A stretch of DNA of 64,000 nt from JAAYDH01 sp035353055. Its GTDB lineage: Bacteria; Bacillota_I; Bacilli_A; RFN20; CAG-826. Shown here piece by piece: positions 28,344 to 37,299 of this stretch (position 1 is the first letter of the stretch; every line of letters begins with the position of its first letter). The notes beneath the pieces are model-generated. The model searched no databases and had not been told where the DNA came from. It saw only the letters and a list, made by a program, of their open reading frames with translations. The position numbers and the translations under genes were made by a program. Location: positions 3,148 through 67,147 of the forward strand of contig DAOPYW010000004.1 of the NCBI GenBank assembly GCA_035353055.1, read 5' to 3'.

Positions 28344-29177
28344 TTATTCCTTCTTTATTCTACCATTTACTTTCAGCATTTTATAGATAGCTAGATACTG
28401 ATTTGGGCTAATTTGCTCTGGCCGAAAAGTAGGAGTAATCTGACATTGCCGACAAATAGATTCACCCAAGAACTTATCGCCTAACAAAACAGCCAAATTA
28501 TTGAGAATTGTTTTTCGTCGATTAAGAAAAAGTTGCTTTGCCATTCGATATGTCCCATAGTAGTCTTCTTGAAAATCGCGGTTGGCGACCTGAATTTCAA
28601 AAACAGTAGAATTGCATTTGGGAGATGGGTAAAAGGCCCCGGGCTTGACAACAAACAATTTTTTGGAAGAGCCCAATAAATGAATAAGCACCGAAATAGC
28701 TCCATATTCCTTCCCATTGATAGCTGAGAGGCGGGAAAATGCTTCCGTTTGGCACATCAGCACAAATCTTTCACACAATTTGGCTTTAGTCAGCAAGAAA
28801 GCTACTAGTTCAGTAGTAATATTGTAGGGTAGATTACCAACAATTTTTGTGTAATTCGAAATATCAATCTTCCTAATGTCGTTTTCAATAAATTTTATTT
28901 GCGTATTGTCAGCATATATCTCCATTAAAAAATTAATCATTCGGCCGTCGATGTCAACAGCATCACAAGAAAAACAATCTTTTAGAGATAGAAAATGTGT
29001 TAATGATCCTAATCCAGGACCAATCTCTAATATATTATCATTTTTTTCAATTCTAACATTTTCAACAATTTGGGAGGCGACGTCAGAATCAATCAAAAAA
29101 TTTTGACCATAATCTTTATCTGGTTTGACATTAAGCTTCTGGGTGATTTCTAAGATATTTTGTCGATTAATAATCAT
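28344..29177 (-). CDS. rsmA: 16S rRNA dimethyladenosine transferase (KsgA)
   Basis: Dimethylates the two adjacent adenosines near the 3' end of 16S rRNA during 30S maturation. 277 residues. Seen: DYGQNFLIDSDVASQIVENV, SAM motif ILEIGPGLGSLTHFL, the acidic AVDIDGRMINFL, catalytic NLPYNITTELVAFLL and the PSPKCNSTVFEI segment. Preceded by rnmV and tatD as in Bacillus (tatD-rnmV-rsmA), six bases after rnmV. Confidence 0.97.
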   Translation of the reverse strand: MIINRQNILEITQKLNVKPDKDYGQNFLIDSDVASQIVENVRIEKNDNILEIGPGLGSLTHFLSLKDCFSCDAVDIDGRMINFLMEIYADNTQIKFIENDIRKIDISNYTKIVGNLPYNITTELVAFLLTKAKLCERFVLMCQTEAFSRLSAINGKEYGAISVLIHLLGSSKKLFVVKPGAFYPSPKCNSTVFEIQVANRDFQEDYYGTYRMAKQLFLNRRKTILNNLAVLLGDKFLGESICRQCQITPTFRPEQISPNQYLAIYKMLKVNGRIKKE

Positions 29178-29183
29178 ATAGTT

Positions 29184-29684
29184 TTAAATAAAGTCTTTTT
29201 CAGTATATCCCAATGTGTTTAGACGCGTGGAAAGCTTTTTCATATTCACAATTCCAACATGAACTTTTTTTGCAAAAATAGCTCTCTTATTTTTATTGTC
29301 CAAACCAAGGCTTATCAAAAAGGAAGTGGTTATTTCATTTTGATTTTGAACACATTCAGTGAAAAAACCCTTCAATTTACGAGCGATTTCCTCTTTGTCG
29401 CATTCCGCTACTCCGTGTTTTCCATTTTTATTGCAGCAGTTTATATCGAGAAAAATGTCGTAAGCTTTAGGAATCTTAATTTTAGATCTGATGACTTCTC
29501 CCGCGTGATCTGGATCGGTTATAATTAAAACAGTTTTCTTGACCGCAACAGCATTCAAATATTCTAATTCTGCCTCTGGTAATTGATATCCATTTGTCAT
29601 TACGTATTCAGCTTTAATAAAAGAAGACAAAAACGCTACATCGGTTTTTCCTTCTACTACAATTACACCATCAAAATAATACAT
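29184..29684 (-). CDS. rnmV: Ribonuclease M5
   Basis: Toprim-domain nuclease that matures 5S rRNA in low-GC Gram-positives. 166 residues. Seen: the Toprim glutamate motif VVEGKTDVAFL near residue 10 and the DxD motif in ITDPDHAGEVIRSKI near residue 57, followed by the C-terminal half that contacts ribosomal protein L18. The synteny tatD-rnmV-rsmA supports the call. Confidence 0.94.
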   Translation of the reverse strand: MYYFDGVIVVEGKTDVAFLSSFIKAEYVMTNGYQLPEAELEYLNAVAVKKTVLIITDPDHAGEVIRSKIKIPKAYDIFLDINCCNKNGKHGVAECDKEEIARKLKGFFTECVQNQNEITTSFLISLGLDNKNKRAIFAKKVHVGIVNMKKLSTRLNTLGYTEKDFI

Positions 29685-29690
29685 AATATT

Positions 29691-30458
29691 TTACACGTGA
29701 AACATTTCACATGAGTTCTCATATATTTTCTCAAGGATGTGCTTTTTCGATAACTTTTTGATGCGAACAATCTCATCAATGACTAAGACTATATTTTTTG
29801 GCTCGTTAATAGTCCCCCTCAATGGATGGGGCGACAAATATGGAGAATCGGTTTCGACAACAATCATTTCCAAAGGAGTGTTCTCGCATACTTCCTTCAC
29901 TTTTTTTGCATTTGTGAAGGTTAATGTTCCTCCTAACCCAATCATCAATCCTAAATTCAACACTGCTGGCAAAGACTCGACACTGCCGGAGTAACAATGC
30001 ATTACTCCTCCCCATAACGGTCGATGCTGGGAAAGTATTTCTAAGCAATCTGCAAAAGCATCTCTATTATGAATGGAGATTGGCTTATGATGTTCATTAG
30101 CAAAGTTTATTTGGCGAATAAAGAATTCTTTTTGAATTTTTCTATCTTTAATTTCTTTATTCCAGTAATAATCAAGACCGATTTCTCCAATTGCTAACAC
30201 TTTTGGATGGTCTACATACGACATCACTTCTTCAAAGTCTTTTTCAGTTACATCAAAAACATTGCTAGGATGAAAACCAATCGCAGCATAGATTTCAGGA
30301 TGTTGTTCAGCTAATTTAACGGCAGCAATTGAGCTTTCTTTATCCCAACCAATTACTAAAAATTTATTAACGCCAACTTTTTTTGCGTCTTCAATAACCG
30401 TATCGATTCGAGATTTTAAAGCTTCATCATTAAGATGGCAATGAGTATCAAAAATCAT
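29691..30458 (-). CDS. tatD: TatD-family metal-dependent deoxyribonuclease
   Basis: TIM-barrel metallohydrolase, probable 3'-5' DNA exonuclease in repair. 255 residues. Seen: FDTHCHLND metal motif at the N-terminus, AIGEIGLDYYW, ISIHNRDAF, GVMHCYSGS, and the VVETDSPYLSPHPLRGTINEP signature. Start codon directly abuts the mnmE stop (TAAATG). Confidence 0.95.
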   Translation of the reverse strand: MIFDTHCHLNDEALKSRIDTVIEDAKKVGVNKFLVIGWDKESSIAAVKLAEQHPEIYAAIGFHPSNVFDVTEKDFEEVMSYVDHPKVLAIGEIGLDYYWNKEIKDRKIQKEFFIRQINFANEHHKPISIHNRDAFADCLEILSQHRPLWGGVMHCYSGSVESLPAVLNLGLMIGLGGTLTFTNAKKVKEVCENTPLEMIVVETDSPYLSPHPLRGTINEPKNIVLVIDEIVRIKKLSKKHILEKIYENSCEMFHV

Positions 30459-31787
30459 TTATTTCCCTACACAAAATCTGGAAAATATTTCTTTAGAAAT
30501 ATCAATTTGATTGGTTTCACCAAAGATTTCAAGAATGGCTTCATAGGCATCTTTTAAAGAGACGGCCACTAAATCGATTGGAAGATTGCCAATGGCATCC
30601 TCTTTGGCTTTCAAAAGCGATTCTTTAGCTCTTTCTAGCAATCCAATTTGCCGAGCGTTATTAAGGGCAGGCTGTTGGAAAGATTGATTATCGAGACCAA
30701 GCAGCCGATATATCTCTTCAATTAAGGGGTTGATGTCTTTTTTAAGGGCAGAGACATATAAACCTTGACCTTGATTGACGATTTTTTTATCGCTCTTGTT
30801 ATAGATGACAATTCGATTAATGTTTTCGGTAATTTTAAGTATTGCCTCGTCTTCTGAATCAAGCTTTTCGCTGGCATCTAAAACAACTATTACCAATTCA
30901 GCTTTTTTTATTGATTCTTTAGCTTTGGCTACACCGATGGACTCAACTGCGTCACGCGAGTCGCGAATGCCGGCAGTGTCGAGCAAATGGAGCACTACCC
31001 CTTTAAGATTAACATCGCCTTCAACAATGTCGCGGGTTGTGCCTGCGATATCGGTTACGATTGCTTTATCTTCCCCAAGAAGGGCATTTAAAAGCGAAGA
31101 TTTACCAACATTCGGTTTTCCGACAATAGCGACTTTAATTCCATCTTTAATAATCTTGGCTTTTCGCCCATCAGAAATAAGCTTATTAATACTTGTATTA
31201 ATTTCATCGACGAATTCGACAACTTTTTCTTTGTTGGCAACCTCGATGTCTTCATATTCTGGGAAATCAATATTGACTTCAATAAGTGATAAGATATCAG
31301 CGATTTTTTTCTTAATCGGCTCAACTAGTCTCGAGACTTCTCCTTCTAAAGAAAGCAGCGATAATTTTTTTGCTTCTTGAGTGGAAGCATTGATAACATC
31401 ATTGATTGATTCAGCTTGAATGAGATCAATTTTACTATGAAAGAAGGCTCTTGATGAGTATTCTCCATGAGTGGCTAATCGTGCTCCGTGTTTCAGAGCA
31501 ACGGCGATGATTTGATTAGAAATCAACATTGAACCATGGCAGATAATTTCCACCGAATCTTCTCCGGTAAAACTCTTCGGTCCTTTGTACGTCAACAGAA
31601 CTACTTGGTCTATTTTTTCATTTCCATCACTAATGGTTCCAAAAAAAATGGTTTTTTCTTTAACGTCTCTAAGGTCTTTGTCGAAAAATCGCGAAACAAT
31701 TTCAAAGCAATCATTACCAGACAGTCTAATGATGGCCAATGCTGATTTAAATGGCGGGGTCGCCAGAGCGATAATTGTTTCAAACAT
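30459..31787 (-). CDS. mnmE: tRNA modification GTPase MnmE
   Basis: With MnmG it modifies the wobble uridine of several tRNAs (cmnm5U family). 442 residues. Seen: N-terminal folate-binding domain (IIALATPPFKSALAIIRLSG), P-loop AIVGKPNVGKSSLLNALLG, switch II region DTAGIRDS, G4 NKSD, and the invariant C-terminal CVGK at the end (FSRFCVGK). GAAAGGA precedes the ATG. mnmG is not in the window. Separated from khpB by a terminator but in the same direction. Confidence 0.97.
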   Translation of the reverse strand: MFETIIALATPPFKSALAIIRLSGNDCFEIVSRFFDKDLRDVKEKTIFFGTISDGNEKIDQVVLLTYKGPKSFTGEDSVEIICHGSMLISNQIIAVALKHGARLATHGEYSSRAFFHSKIDLIQAESINDVINASTQEAKKLSLLSLEGEVSRLVEPIKKKIADILSLIEVNIDFPEYEDIEVANKEKVVEFVDEINTSINKLISDGRKAKIIKDGIKVAIVGKPNVGKSSLLNALLGEDKAIVTDIAGTTRDIVEGDVNLKGVVLHLLDTAGIRDSRDAVESIGVAKAKESIKKAELVIVVLDASEKLDSEDEAILKITENINRIVIYNKSDKKIVNQGQGLYVSALKKDINPLIEEIYRLLGLDNQSFQQPALNNARQIGLLERAKESLLKAKEDAIGNLPIDLVAVSLKDAYEAILEIFGETNQIDISKEIFSRFCVGK

Positions 31788-31805
31788 ACTAATCCTTTCA
31801 AAGTG

Positions 31806-31828
31806 TAAAAAGCACCCTAAGGGCGCTT
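31806..31828 (-). terminator. Terminator between khpB and mnmE
   Basis: Minus strand AGCGCCC, TTA loop, GGGTGCT followed by TTTT (7-bp stem with one G-T pair). It would end the rpmH-rnpA-yidC-khpB transcript; partial readthrough into mnmE is possible because no clear mnmE promoter is seen in the 45-base gap. Confidence 0.75.
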
Positions 31829-31832
31829 AATA

Positions 31833-32432
31833 CTATTCAACGTAGATGATTTGAACTTGGCGATGAGTTCCTTCGCCGATTGATTCGGTTCGGATATTCG
31901 TTAAACCGCTGCATGCATTGTGAACGGCTCTTCTCTCATCGGCTGGCATCGGATCAAATGTGTAAGTATCATGCGATGTTTGTACTTCTCTCGCCGCCCG
32001 ACGAGCGATGCGAGCCAATCGAATGTATTTGCTGTCTTTATATCCGTTAATGTCTAGCAAGATGCGAAATCTCTTATGAAAATGATTGGAAACCGCTAAC
32101 TTTGTTAGTTCATTTAATGCTTGGAGAGTTTTTCCGTTTTTGCCAATTAGAACAGGGTTGTGAGCGGAGTCAATTGTGATGCGAATAATATCGTTATCAA
32201 ATGCTGATTGAACCGCTGATTCAATTTCCAAATTATCGACAACATCCAAGATATAATCTTCGGCGTATTTGATAACGTCGGCAATTTCGTATACCTCGAC
32301 AACAATTTTTTTCGAGAATAAGCCTCTCTTTTTGTCGCTGACAATATAGATAAGTTGATCAACAGGAATCTTTAGATCTTCGGCAGCGTTGCTTAAAGCT
32401 TCTTCTGCGGTTTTTCCTTGATATTCTTTCAT
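31833..32432 (-). CDS. khpB: RNA-binding protein KhpB (Jag)
   Basis: Cytoplasmic RNA-binding protein linked to cell elongation and division in Firmicutes; also called Jag or EloR. 199 residues. Domains: N-terminal Jag domain (residues 1-50, with SDKKRGLFSKK), KH domain with ILIGKNGKTLQALNEL (about 95-115), and C-terminal R3H domain (ARRAAREV... and ADERRAVHNAC). Five bases after yidC in the conserved rpmH-rnpA-yidC-khpB order. Confidence 0.95.
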   Translation of the reverse strand: MKEYQGKTAEEALSNAAEDLKIPVDQLIYIVSDKKRGLFSKKIVVEVYEIADVIKYAEDYILDVVDNLEIESAVQSAFDNDIIRITIDSAHNPVLIGKNGKTLQALNELTKLAVSNHFHKRFRILLDINGYKDSKYIRLARIARRAAREVQTSHDTYTFDPMPADERRAVHNACSGLTNIRTESIGEGTHRQVQIIYVE

Positions 32433-32437
32433 TTCAT

Positions 32438-33994
32438 TTACCTTCTTTTCTTTGCTTTTCGATCAGTGATTGCTTGAGTGACTAAAGACTGAACGATGGA
32501 GAACATGGCGCCAAATAACCAGTAGACGCCCATGCCAGATGCGAGTGAGAATCCCATGAAGATAATCATGGCCAGCATAATATATGTGAACCATTTCATC
32601 TTGTTGTCTGTATTAGCCTGGGAGGGATTTCGCCCAAGTTTTGCAATGTTTTTGCCTTTTTTCTTCTGTAGCCATCTCGGTAGTAGCATAGCGATTGCCT
32701 GCGCAATAGCCATCAGAACAAACAAGATAGTAGCAGTTAATCCACCCATGCCACCAGCAGGGGTCCATGAAGCGGCATTAAACATTGTCGCGCTGATGGA
32801 ATCGCTCAATCTCAGTCCTAAAAATTCACCAGAAGAGAGAATCGCTGCGCTCTGCATAGCTCCCCACACGCAAATAAAGACTGGGAATTGAATTAACATC
32901 ACTAAAATTGAAGTCAATGGATTGATTTTATGTTTCTTGTAAAGCCTAGCAGTTTCCTCGCTAAGTCTTTGCTTTTCCATTTTGTTGGTGTTGGCATTTG
33001 GATATTTGCTTTGGATTTTAGCAACTTCGGGTTGCAATTGAGTCATCACTGTCGTCGACTTTTGCTGTTTAAAAGTAACAAACAGCATCAAAGCTCTGAC
33101 AATGACGGTGACAATCAAGATTGAAATAATCTGTGACCAGCCACTGCCCATTGCTGCAAAAGAAACAGCTAAAAAGTCGATTAAGGCGGCAATTGGCCAA
33201 ACAAACAAGAACTCGAGAAGTCCTTTCCACTGAGTCCATGGTTTAGCCTCAATTTCAGCTGGCAATGAATGTACACCATAGGTGCCATAATCGCCAGATG
33301 TGATTGCCAGACATGAACGATATGATGAAATATAGCTATTCATTTTTGTTTTGTAGAAGGTGATATAATCATTGGTCGCCACTTCGTCAATGCTGATTGA
33401 TGAATCGCGGACTTCTTGGTTATAGGTATTCCAGTTTGTCCACAAAACTTTTTTGTTATTTAATGAATCCTCATATTTTAGATACCCGTATTTATCAAGT
33501 ATCCCTTTGTTGTTGGAATAATCATCGTATTCACTAGCGGGGCAAAGAAGTGAGCCTTCATCTGCAAAACTAATCGATTTCCCTGAATCGTTGATATCAA
33601 TTCCGAAATTAGCTAATTCACCGTTATCGCGCGCTTCTTTGAAAGCGTGATTCAAAACAACTTGATCGAAGCCTTTAAAATAATTCAATGATGGGACACG
33701 AATATAAGCTTCTTCGGCCGCTTTATTGATTTTGTTGATGTATTTAGCGTTTACTTCATCGAAGCTAGCGGTAAGGAATAAGTTAGTGGTGTATTCTTCT
33801 CCATTTACAGTTATTGTCAAAGCTTCTGATTCTGCGGTGCTCTGAGCTGAGTAGGATGTCACGCCATAATCAAATAAATAAAGAATATGGGATTTATCTG
33901 TGACAGAGCAGAATGAAGCTGTACAACTTGTTAAGATAAAAACGCCCGCTGCAAGAGCAAGTCCGCTTAAACCAATTTTTAGACTTTTTTTCAT
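32438..33994 (-). CDS. yidC: Membrane protein insertase YidC with a large extracytoplasmic domain
   Basis: Inserts membrane proteins with or without SecYEG. 518 residues. A lipoprotein signal ends with LTSC (Cys24). About 230 residues of predicted extracytoplasmic sequence follow before the conserved core, which has five hydrophobic segments with IVTVIVRALML (the groove arginine), the KINPLTSILVMLIQFPVFICVWGAM region, and a basic tail AKKRR. Bacillus-type YidC proteins are only about 255 to 290 residues and lack this domain. It shows no obvious similarity to the E. coli periplasmic domain by eye. The start overlaps rnpA by four bases (ATGA). Confidence 0.94.
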   Translation of the reverse strand: MKKSLKIGLSGLALAAGVFILTSCTASFCSVTDKSHILYLFDYGVTSYSAQSTAESEALTITVNGEEYTTNLFLTASFDEVNAKYINKINKAAEEAYIRVPSLNYFKGFDQVVLNHAFKEARDNGELANFGIDINDSGKSISFADEGSLLCPASEYDDYSNNKGILDKYGYLKYEDSLNNKKVLWTNWNTYNQEVRDSSISIDEVATNDYITFYKTKMNSYISSYRSCLAITSGDYGTYGVHSLPAEIEAKPWTQWKGLLEFLFVWPIAALIDFLAVSFAAMGSGWSQIISILIVTVIVRALMLFVTFKQQKSTTVMTQLQPEVAKIQSKYPNANTNKMEKQRLSEETARLYKKHKINPLTSILVMLIQFPVFICVWGAMQSAAILSSGEFLGLRLSDSISATMFNAASWTPAGGMGGLTATILFVLMAIAQAIAMLLPRWLQKKKGKNIAKLGRNPSQANTDNKMKWFTYIMLAMIIFMGFSLASGMGVYWLFGAMFSIVQSLVTQAITDRKAKKRR

Positions 33995-34329
33995 CCGTTT
34001 TTTCCAATCTGTACAAGTACTAATTCACTTAAAAGTGATTTGTTGGTTTGATAGTCGTTTTCCAAGAAGTTTTTTCTAATTACAATGACTAGGTCGATTG
34101 ACATTTTGTTGTAGTCAAACAAACCATCAGACATCGCTCTAACTTGTCTTTTAATTCTATTGCGGACGACAGCATTTCCAATCTTGGAAGAAACAGAGAT
34201 TCCAACCCTCATATATGGCAGGTTGTTTGGTGCGATATGCACAACGTACGAATGATTGCTTCTTGCGCGTCCATTCCTAATAGTTAAAGCGAACTGTTTA
34301 TTAGCTTTTATTCTGTTGACAACTTTCAT
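33991..34329 (-). CDS. rnpA: Ribonuclease P protein component
   Basis: Protein subunit that helps the RNase P RNA cut tRNA 5' leaders. 112 residues. The signature RNRIKRQVRAM near residue 58 and the early IKANKQFALTIRNGR pattern are clear. Ten bases after rpmH, in the universal rpmH-rnpA order. The RNase P RNA gene is not in this window. Confidence 0.96.
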   Translation of the reverse strand: MKVVNRIKANKQFALTIRNGRARSNHSYVVHIAPNNLPYMRVGISVSSKIGNAVVRNRIKRQVRAMSDGLFDYNKMSIDLVIVIRKNFLENDYQTNKSLLSELVLVQIGKNG

Positions 34330-34339
34330 TTATCCTCGA

Positions 34340-34474
34340 CTATGCAGAAAGAGTTTTTCTGCCTTTTGCTCTGCGGCGAGCAAGGGCACAACGACCGCCT
34401 ACCGATTTCATCCGAGCACGAAATCCAGCTCTGCGTTGGTGTTGGATTTTGCTTGGTTGATAAGTTCTTTTCAT
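34340..34474 (-). CDS. rpmH: 50S ribosomal protein L34
   Basis: 44 residues beginning MKRTYQPSKIQHQRRAGFRA and ending GRKTLSA, a textbook L34, with about 40 percent basic residues. One substitution stands out: GGRCALARRR, where most L34 have GGRRVLARRR or GGRKVLARRR, so Arg-Val is replaced by Cys-Ala. GGAGG lies eight bases before the ATG. An overlapping frame of 64 codons on the same strand is spurious. Confidence 0.97.
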   Translation of the reverse strand: MKRTYQPSKIQHQRRAGFRARMKSVGGRCALARRRAKGRKTLSA

Positions 34475-34507
34475 ACAATATACCTCCGATTTTACGTAGC
34501 ATTAGAA

Positions 34508-34537
34508 AGTATATGGGCATTTATAGATAAATGTCAA
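34508..34537 (-). promoter_or_regulatory. Promoter for rpmH-rnpA-yidC-khpB
   Basis: Consensus TTGACA (34537-34532) and TATACT (34513-34508) with an 18-base spacer, about 34 bases before the rpmH ATG. This is the best sigma-A type match in the window. Confidence 0.85.
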
Positions 34538-34566
34538 CGAAATGCGTATACGCGTGTAAGTGGTTG

Positions 34567-34575
34567 TGATATACT
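34567..34575 (+). promoter_or_regulatory. Extended -10 promoter for the DMT transporter, leaderless layout
   Basis: TGATATACT (TG, one base, TATACT). The expected transcription start, about seven bases after the hexamer, coincides with the A of the ATG at 34582. No -35 and no Shine-Dalgarno is visible, so the mRNA is predicted to be leaderless. Confidence 0.55.
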
Positions 34576-34581
34576 TTCCGC

Positions 34582-35499
34582 ATGAGAAAGAGCACTAAAA
34601 TTGGAATAGTTTTCGCAATAATAGCGGCAATTTGCTCATCAATTAATACTCCAATCTCCAAGCTTTTATTAAATAGCAACACCATCGGTCCTGTACTTTC
34701 GGGTGGTTTTTTGTATTTAGGGGCGGCAATCTGCGCTTCCATCTTTTTGCTTTTTAGAAAAATTGCCAAGCCAAAAGTAAAAGAAAAACCACTGGAAAGA
34801 AAGGATTTCCCTTACGTCTTCAGCATCGCGGTTCTAAACGCAATCGGCGTTGCGTGCAGCATGGTTGGACTTCGGCTTGTTTCAGCTTCTAATGCTGCGC
34901 TGTTAAGCAACTTCGAAATCGTCGTTACTTCTTTGGTGGCCTTATTTATTTTTAAAGATAAAATATCCCCAAGACTCTGGGCGGGTATTATTTTCGTCTT
35001 CATTGCTTGCATTCTTCTTTGCAGTGATGACCTGACCAATCTAAAATTTTCTTCAGGAGCATTCTTGATATTACTGGCTCCAATATGCTGGGGATTCGGG
35101 AATAATTTCATGAAGAGGATCTCTCATAAAGATCCGCTGATGTCTATCATTATTGAAGGCACAATTACAGCTATTCTCTGCTTTATGATTGGGGTAAGAC
35201 TACATGAGGAAATTACTCAGTTTTATTCTATTTTAGCAATACTAAGCGTAGGAATTATTTGTTATGGCGTTAGCTTGCGTTTCTATATATATGCGCAACG
35301 CTCAATTGGTGCACCGCGAACAAGCGCTTTCTTTTCGCTTGCCCCCTTTATGTCAGTTTTGATTTCCACTGCAATTTTTAGAGAGAGCCCTGCCTGGTGG
35401 TATTACGTCGCGCTCGGATTGATGGGGGTAGGCGTTTGGCTTTCATCTTCTGATCGAAAAATATTCAGGAAAAGGCCAGAAAAAAGACTGTCAAATTGA
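34582..35499 (+). CDS. DMT-superfamily (EamA) transporter
   Basis: Ten-helix drug/metabolite transporter with two EamA repeats; substrate unknown. 305 residues. The first helix starts at residue 6 (IGIVFAIIAAICSSINTPISKLLL), so the start codon is right. The first EamA repeat ends about residue 140 (ALLSNFEIVVTSLVALFIFKDKISPRLWAGIIFV); the second repeats the pattern near residues 255-290 (TSAFFSLAPFMSVLISTAIFRE). It sits between the rpmH promoter and oriC. Odd: it has no ribosome binding site. Confidence 0.9.
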   Translation: MRKSTKIGIVFAIIAAICSSINTPISKLLLNSNTIGPVLSGGFLYLGAAICASIFLLFRKIAKPKVKEKPLERKDFPYVFSIAVLNAIGVACSMVGLRLVSASNAALLSNFEIVVTSLVALFIFKDKISPRLWAGIIFVFIACILLCSDDLTNLKFSSGAFLILLAPICWGFGNNFMKRISHKDPLMSIIIEGTITAILCFMIGVRLHEEITQFYSILAILSVGIICYGVSLRFYIYAQRSIGAPRTSAFFSLAPFMSVLISTAIFRESPAWWYYVALGLMGVGVWLSSSDRKIFRKRPEKRLSN

Positions 35500-35790
35500 G
35501 TTTTCCACATTTATTTATACTACAAGAAACAAAATCAAATTTTAATAAATATAGTAACTATATTATTTAATTACAAATTATAACTCAAACTAATTGTCAC
35601 CGCATTCCACACCACAAAAATAACTTTTCCACATTTTTTCCACATTAGCATTTTGTGGATTTTGGGGAAAATACCCTTTAGTCAAACTTTTTCGACTTTT
35701 AAAATGTGGACAAAATAGAAAACGCCTTTTTCTGATATTAAATGGCTGTGGATTATTCTATAATATTTGGCAGAAACAGAAGTATTTAAT
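35500..35790. other. Chromosomal replication origin region (oriC)
   Basis: About 290 bases without genes immediately before dnaA. DnaA-box-like 9-mers TTTTCCACA at 35501-35509, 35625-35633 and 35636-35644 (the last two only 11 bases apart), plus weaker inverted boxes TGTGGACAA (35705-35713) and TGTGGATTA (35747-35755). Between the first two lies a very AT-rich stretch (about 35515-35590) fit for unwinding. The gene context rpmH-rnpA on one side and dnaA-dnaN on the other is the standard bacterial origin setting. Confidence 0.88.
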
Positions 35791-37155
35791 ATGATTAATT
35801 CAATTTCCGAAATCACTCAGTTGTGGGATCGTTCATTAAAACGGATCGAAGAACGACTTGGTGAAAAACAATTATTTGACTCTTTCTTCGCTGGGAGCTA
35901 TATCAATGAAATTCGTGGTGACACTATTATCGTAGTCGTGAATTCTTCGCTAGCTGCTGCTTTAATTAAGCAAAAATATTACAGTTTAGTAGAAGATGTT
36001 GTCTCAGAAATCACTGAATCGAATTTCAAATTAGACTTTGTTCTCGAAAACGATGTCCAGAAAGGTGTCGAGAAGCAAGCTCCAATTAAAAAACAGCAGT
36101 ATTTTCAGGAAGCTATCCTTAATCCAAAGCTCACTTTTGATAATTTCGTCGTCGGTTCTTTCAACCGCGAGGCTTCACAAGCTTCACTTTTTGTCGCCTC
36201 CAATCCAGGGAAAACATTAGCACAGCCACTTTTTATTTATTCTAATTCCGGCCTTGGAAAAACTCATTTGCTCCATGCGATTGGCAATTATATAAAGAAC
36301 GCCAGACCAAACTATCGGATCCTCTATATTTCGACAAGCGATTTCGTGGAAGAATACATTCGCTATGTTAAGGGAGAAAAAGAGGCTGAATCATTAAAAG
36401 ACTTTTTCAGCTCGGTAGATGTCCTTCTCCTCGACGATGTTCAAATGTTGGCGAACAAGGTTAAAACTCAGGAGATGTTTTTCGCGATATATAACAAGAT
36501 GATCGACAACTCAAAACAAGTGGTTATCACATCCGATAAGCAACCGAACGAATTAAATGGTTTGGAAGACCGCTTAGTAACAAGATTCAGCAAGGGTTTA
36601 GTAATGAAAATCAATGAACCTGACCAAAATACATGCGTGGAAATTCTCCGCAAAAAAATCGAAGCAAACGGCTTAGACTTGCAAAAATTTGACGATGCTG
36701 TCCTATACTTTTTTGCTGATAAATTCTCCAAGAATGTTCGAGAGCTTGAAGGAGCATTGAATAGGTTAATTTTCTACGTCGTTTCTCTCAAGCAAACCGA
36801 CAAGATTACCATGGAAGTTGCAATGGAAGCTGTCCAATCGCTGACTGGCGGAAAGTCGCTGAGCTCTCAGTTAAATGAACAAAAGATTATCAACGTCGTT
36901 TCCGATTATTACAACTTAACACCTTCTCAACTGACTGGTAGGATTAGAACTGGCCAAATAGCGCTTGCTCGACACATCGCGATGTATCTGATTCGCATCA
37001 CGCTGGATATCCCACTTAAAAAAATCGGAGACATGTTCGGAGGCAAAGATCACACCACTGTAATGTCGGCCATTCAAAAAGTGGACAAAGGGTTGAAAAA
37101 CGATAGCGAACTCAAAAGCGCCGTCGACGAGCTCCAAAAACGCATAAAAAAATAA
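35791..37155 (+). CDS. dnaA: Chromosomal replication initiator DnaA
   Basis: AAA+ ATPase that binds DnaA boxes and opens oriC. Start set at the ATG at 35791 (MINSISEITQLW), giving 454 residues and the expected N-terminal helix; a TTG eight codons upstream is in frame but without support. Domains: I (oligomerisation, 1-80), a short domain II, III with Walker A NSGLGKTHLLHAI and Walker B VLLLDDVQMLA, and domain IV with the DNA-contact GGKDHTTVMSAIQKV near the C-terminus. No clear Shine-Dalgarno precedes the ATG. Confidence 0.97.
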   Translation: MINSISEITQLWDRSLKRIEERLGEKQLFDSFFAGSYINEIRGDTIIVVVNSSLAAALIKQKYYSLVEDVVSEITESNFKLDFVLENDVQKGVEKQAPIKKQQYFQEAILNPKLTFDNFVVGSFNREASQASLFVASNPGKTLAQPLFIYSNSGLGKTHLLHAIGNYIKNARPNYRILYISTSDFVEEYIRYVKGEKEAESLKDFFSSVDVLLLDDVQMLANKVKTQEMFFAIYNKMIDNSKQVVITSDKQPNELNGLEDRLVTRFSKGLVMKINEPDQNTCVEILRKKIEANGLDLQKFDDAVLYFFADKFSKNVRELEGALNRLIFYVVSLKQTDKITMEVAMEAVQSLTGGKSLSSQLNEQKIINVVSDYYNLTPSQLTGRIRTGQIALARHIAMYLIRITLDIPLKKIGDMFGGKDHTTVMSAIQKVDKGLKNDSELKSAVDELQKRIKK

Positions 37156-37299
37156 AAGCCTTTATTGAAAATAAAATATCAAATCAAATTATTGTGTGAT
37201 AGAATTATAAAGTGTTAGAGAAAAACGTTGAAAATATCACTTTTCCACCAAACTCACAAACCCTACTATTACTAATATAATAAAAAGAAAGGAATAATT

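Noticed and set aside
34326..34520. A 64-codon minus-strand ORF near rpmH
   Set aside because: It is a shifted frame over rpmH; the L34 protein is in the other frame at 34474-34340.
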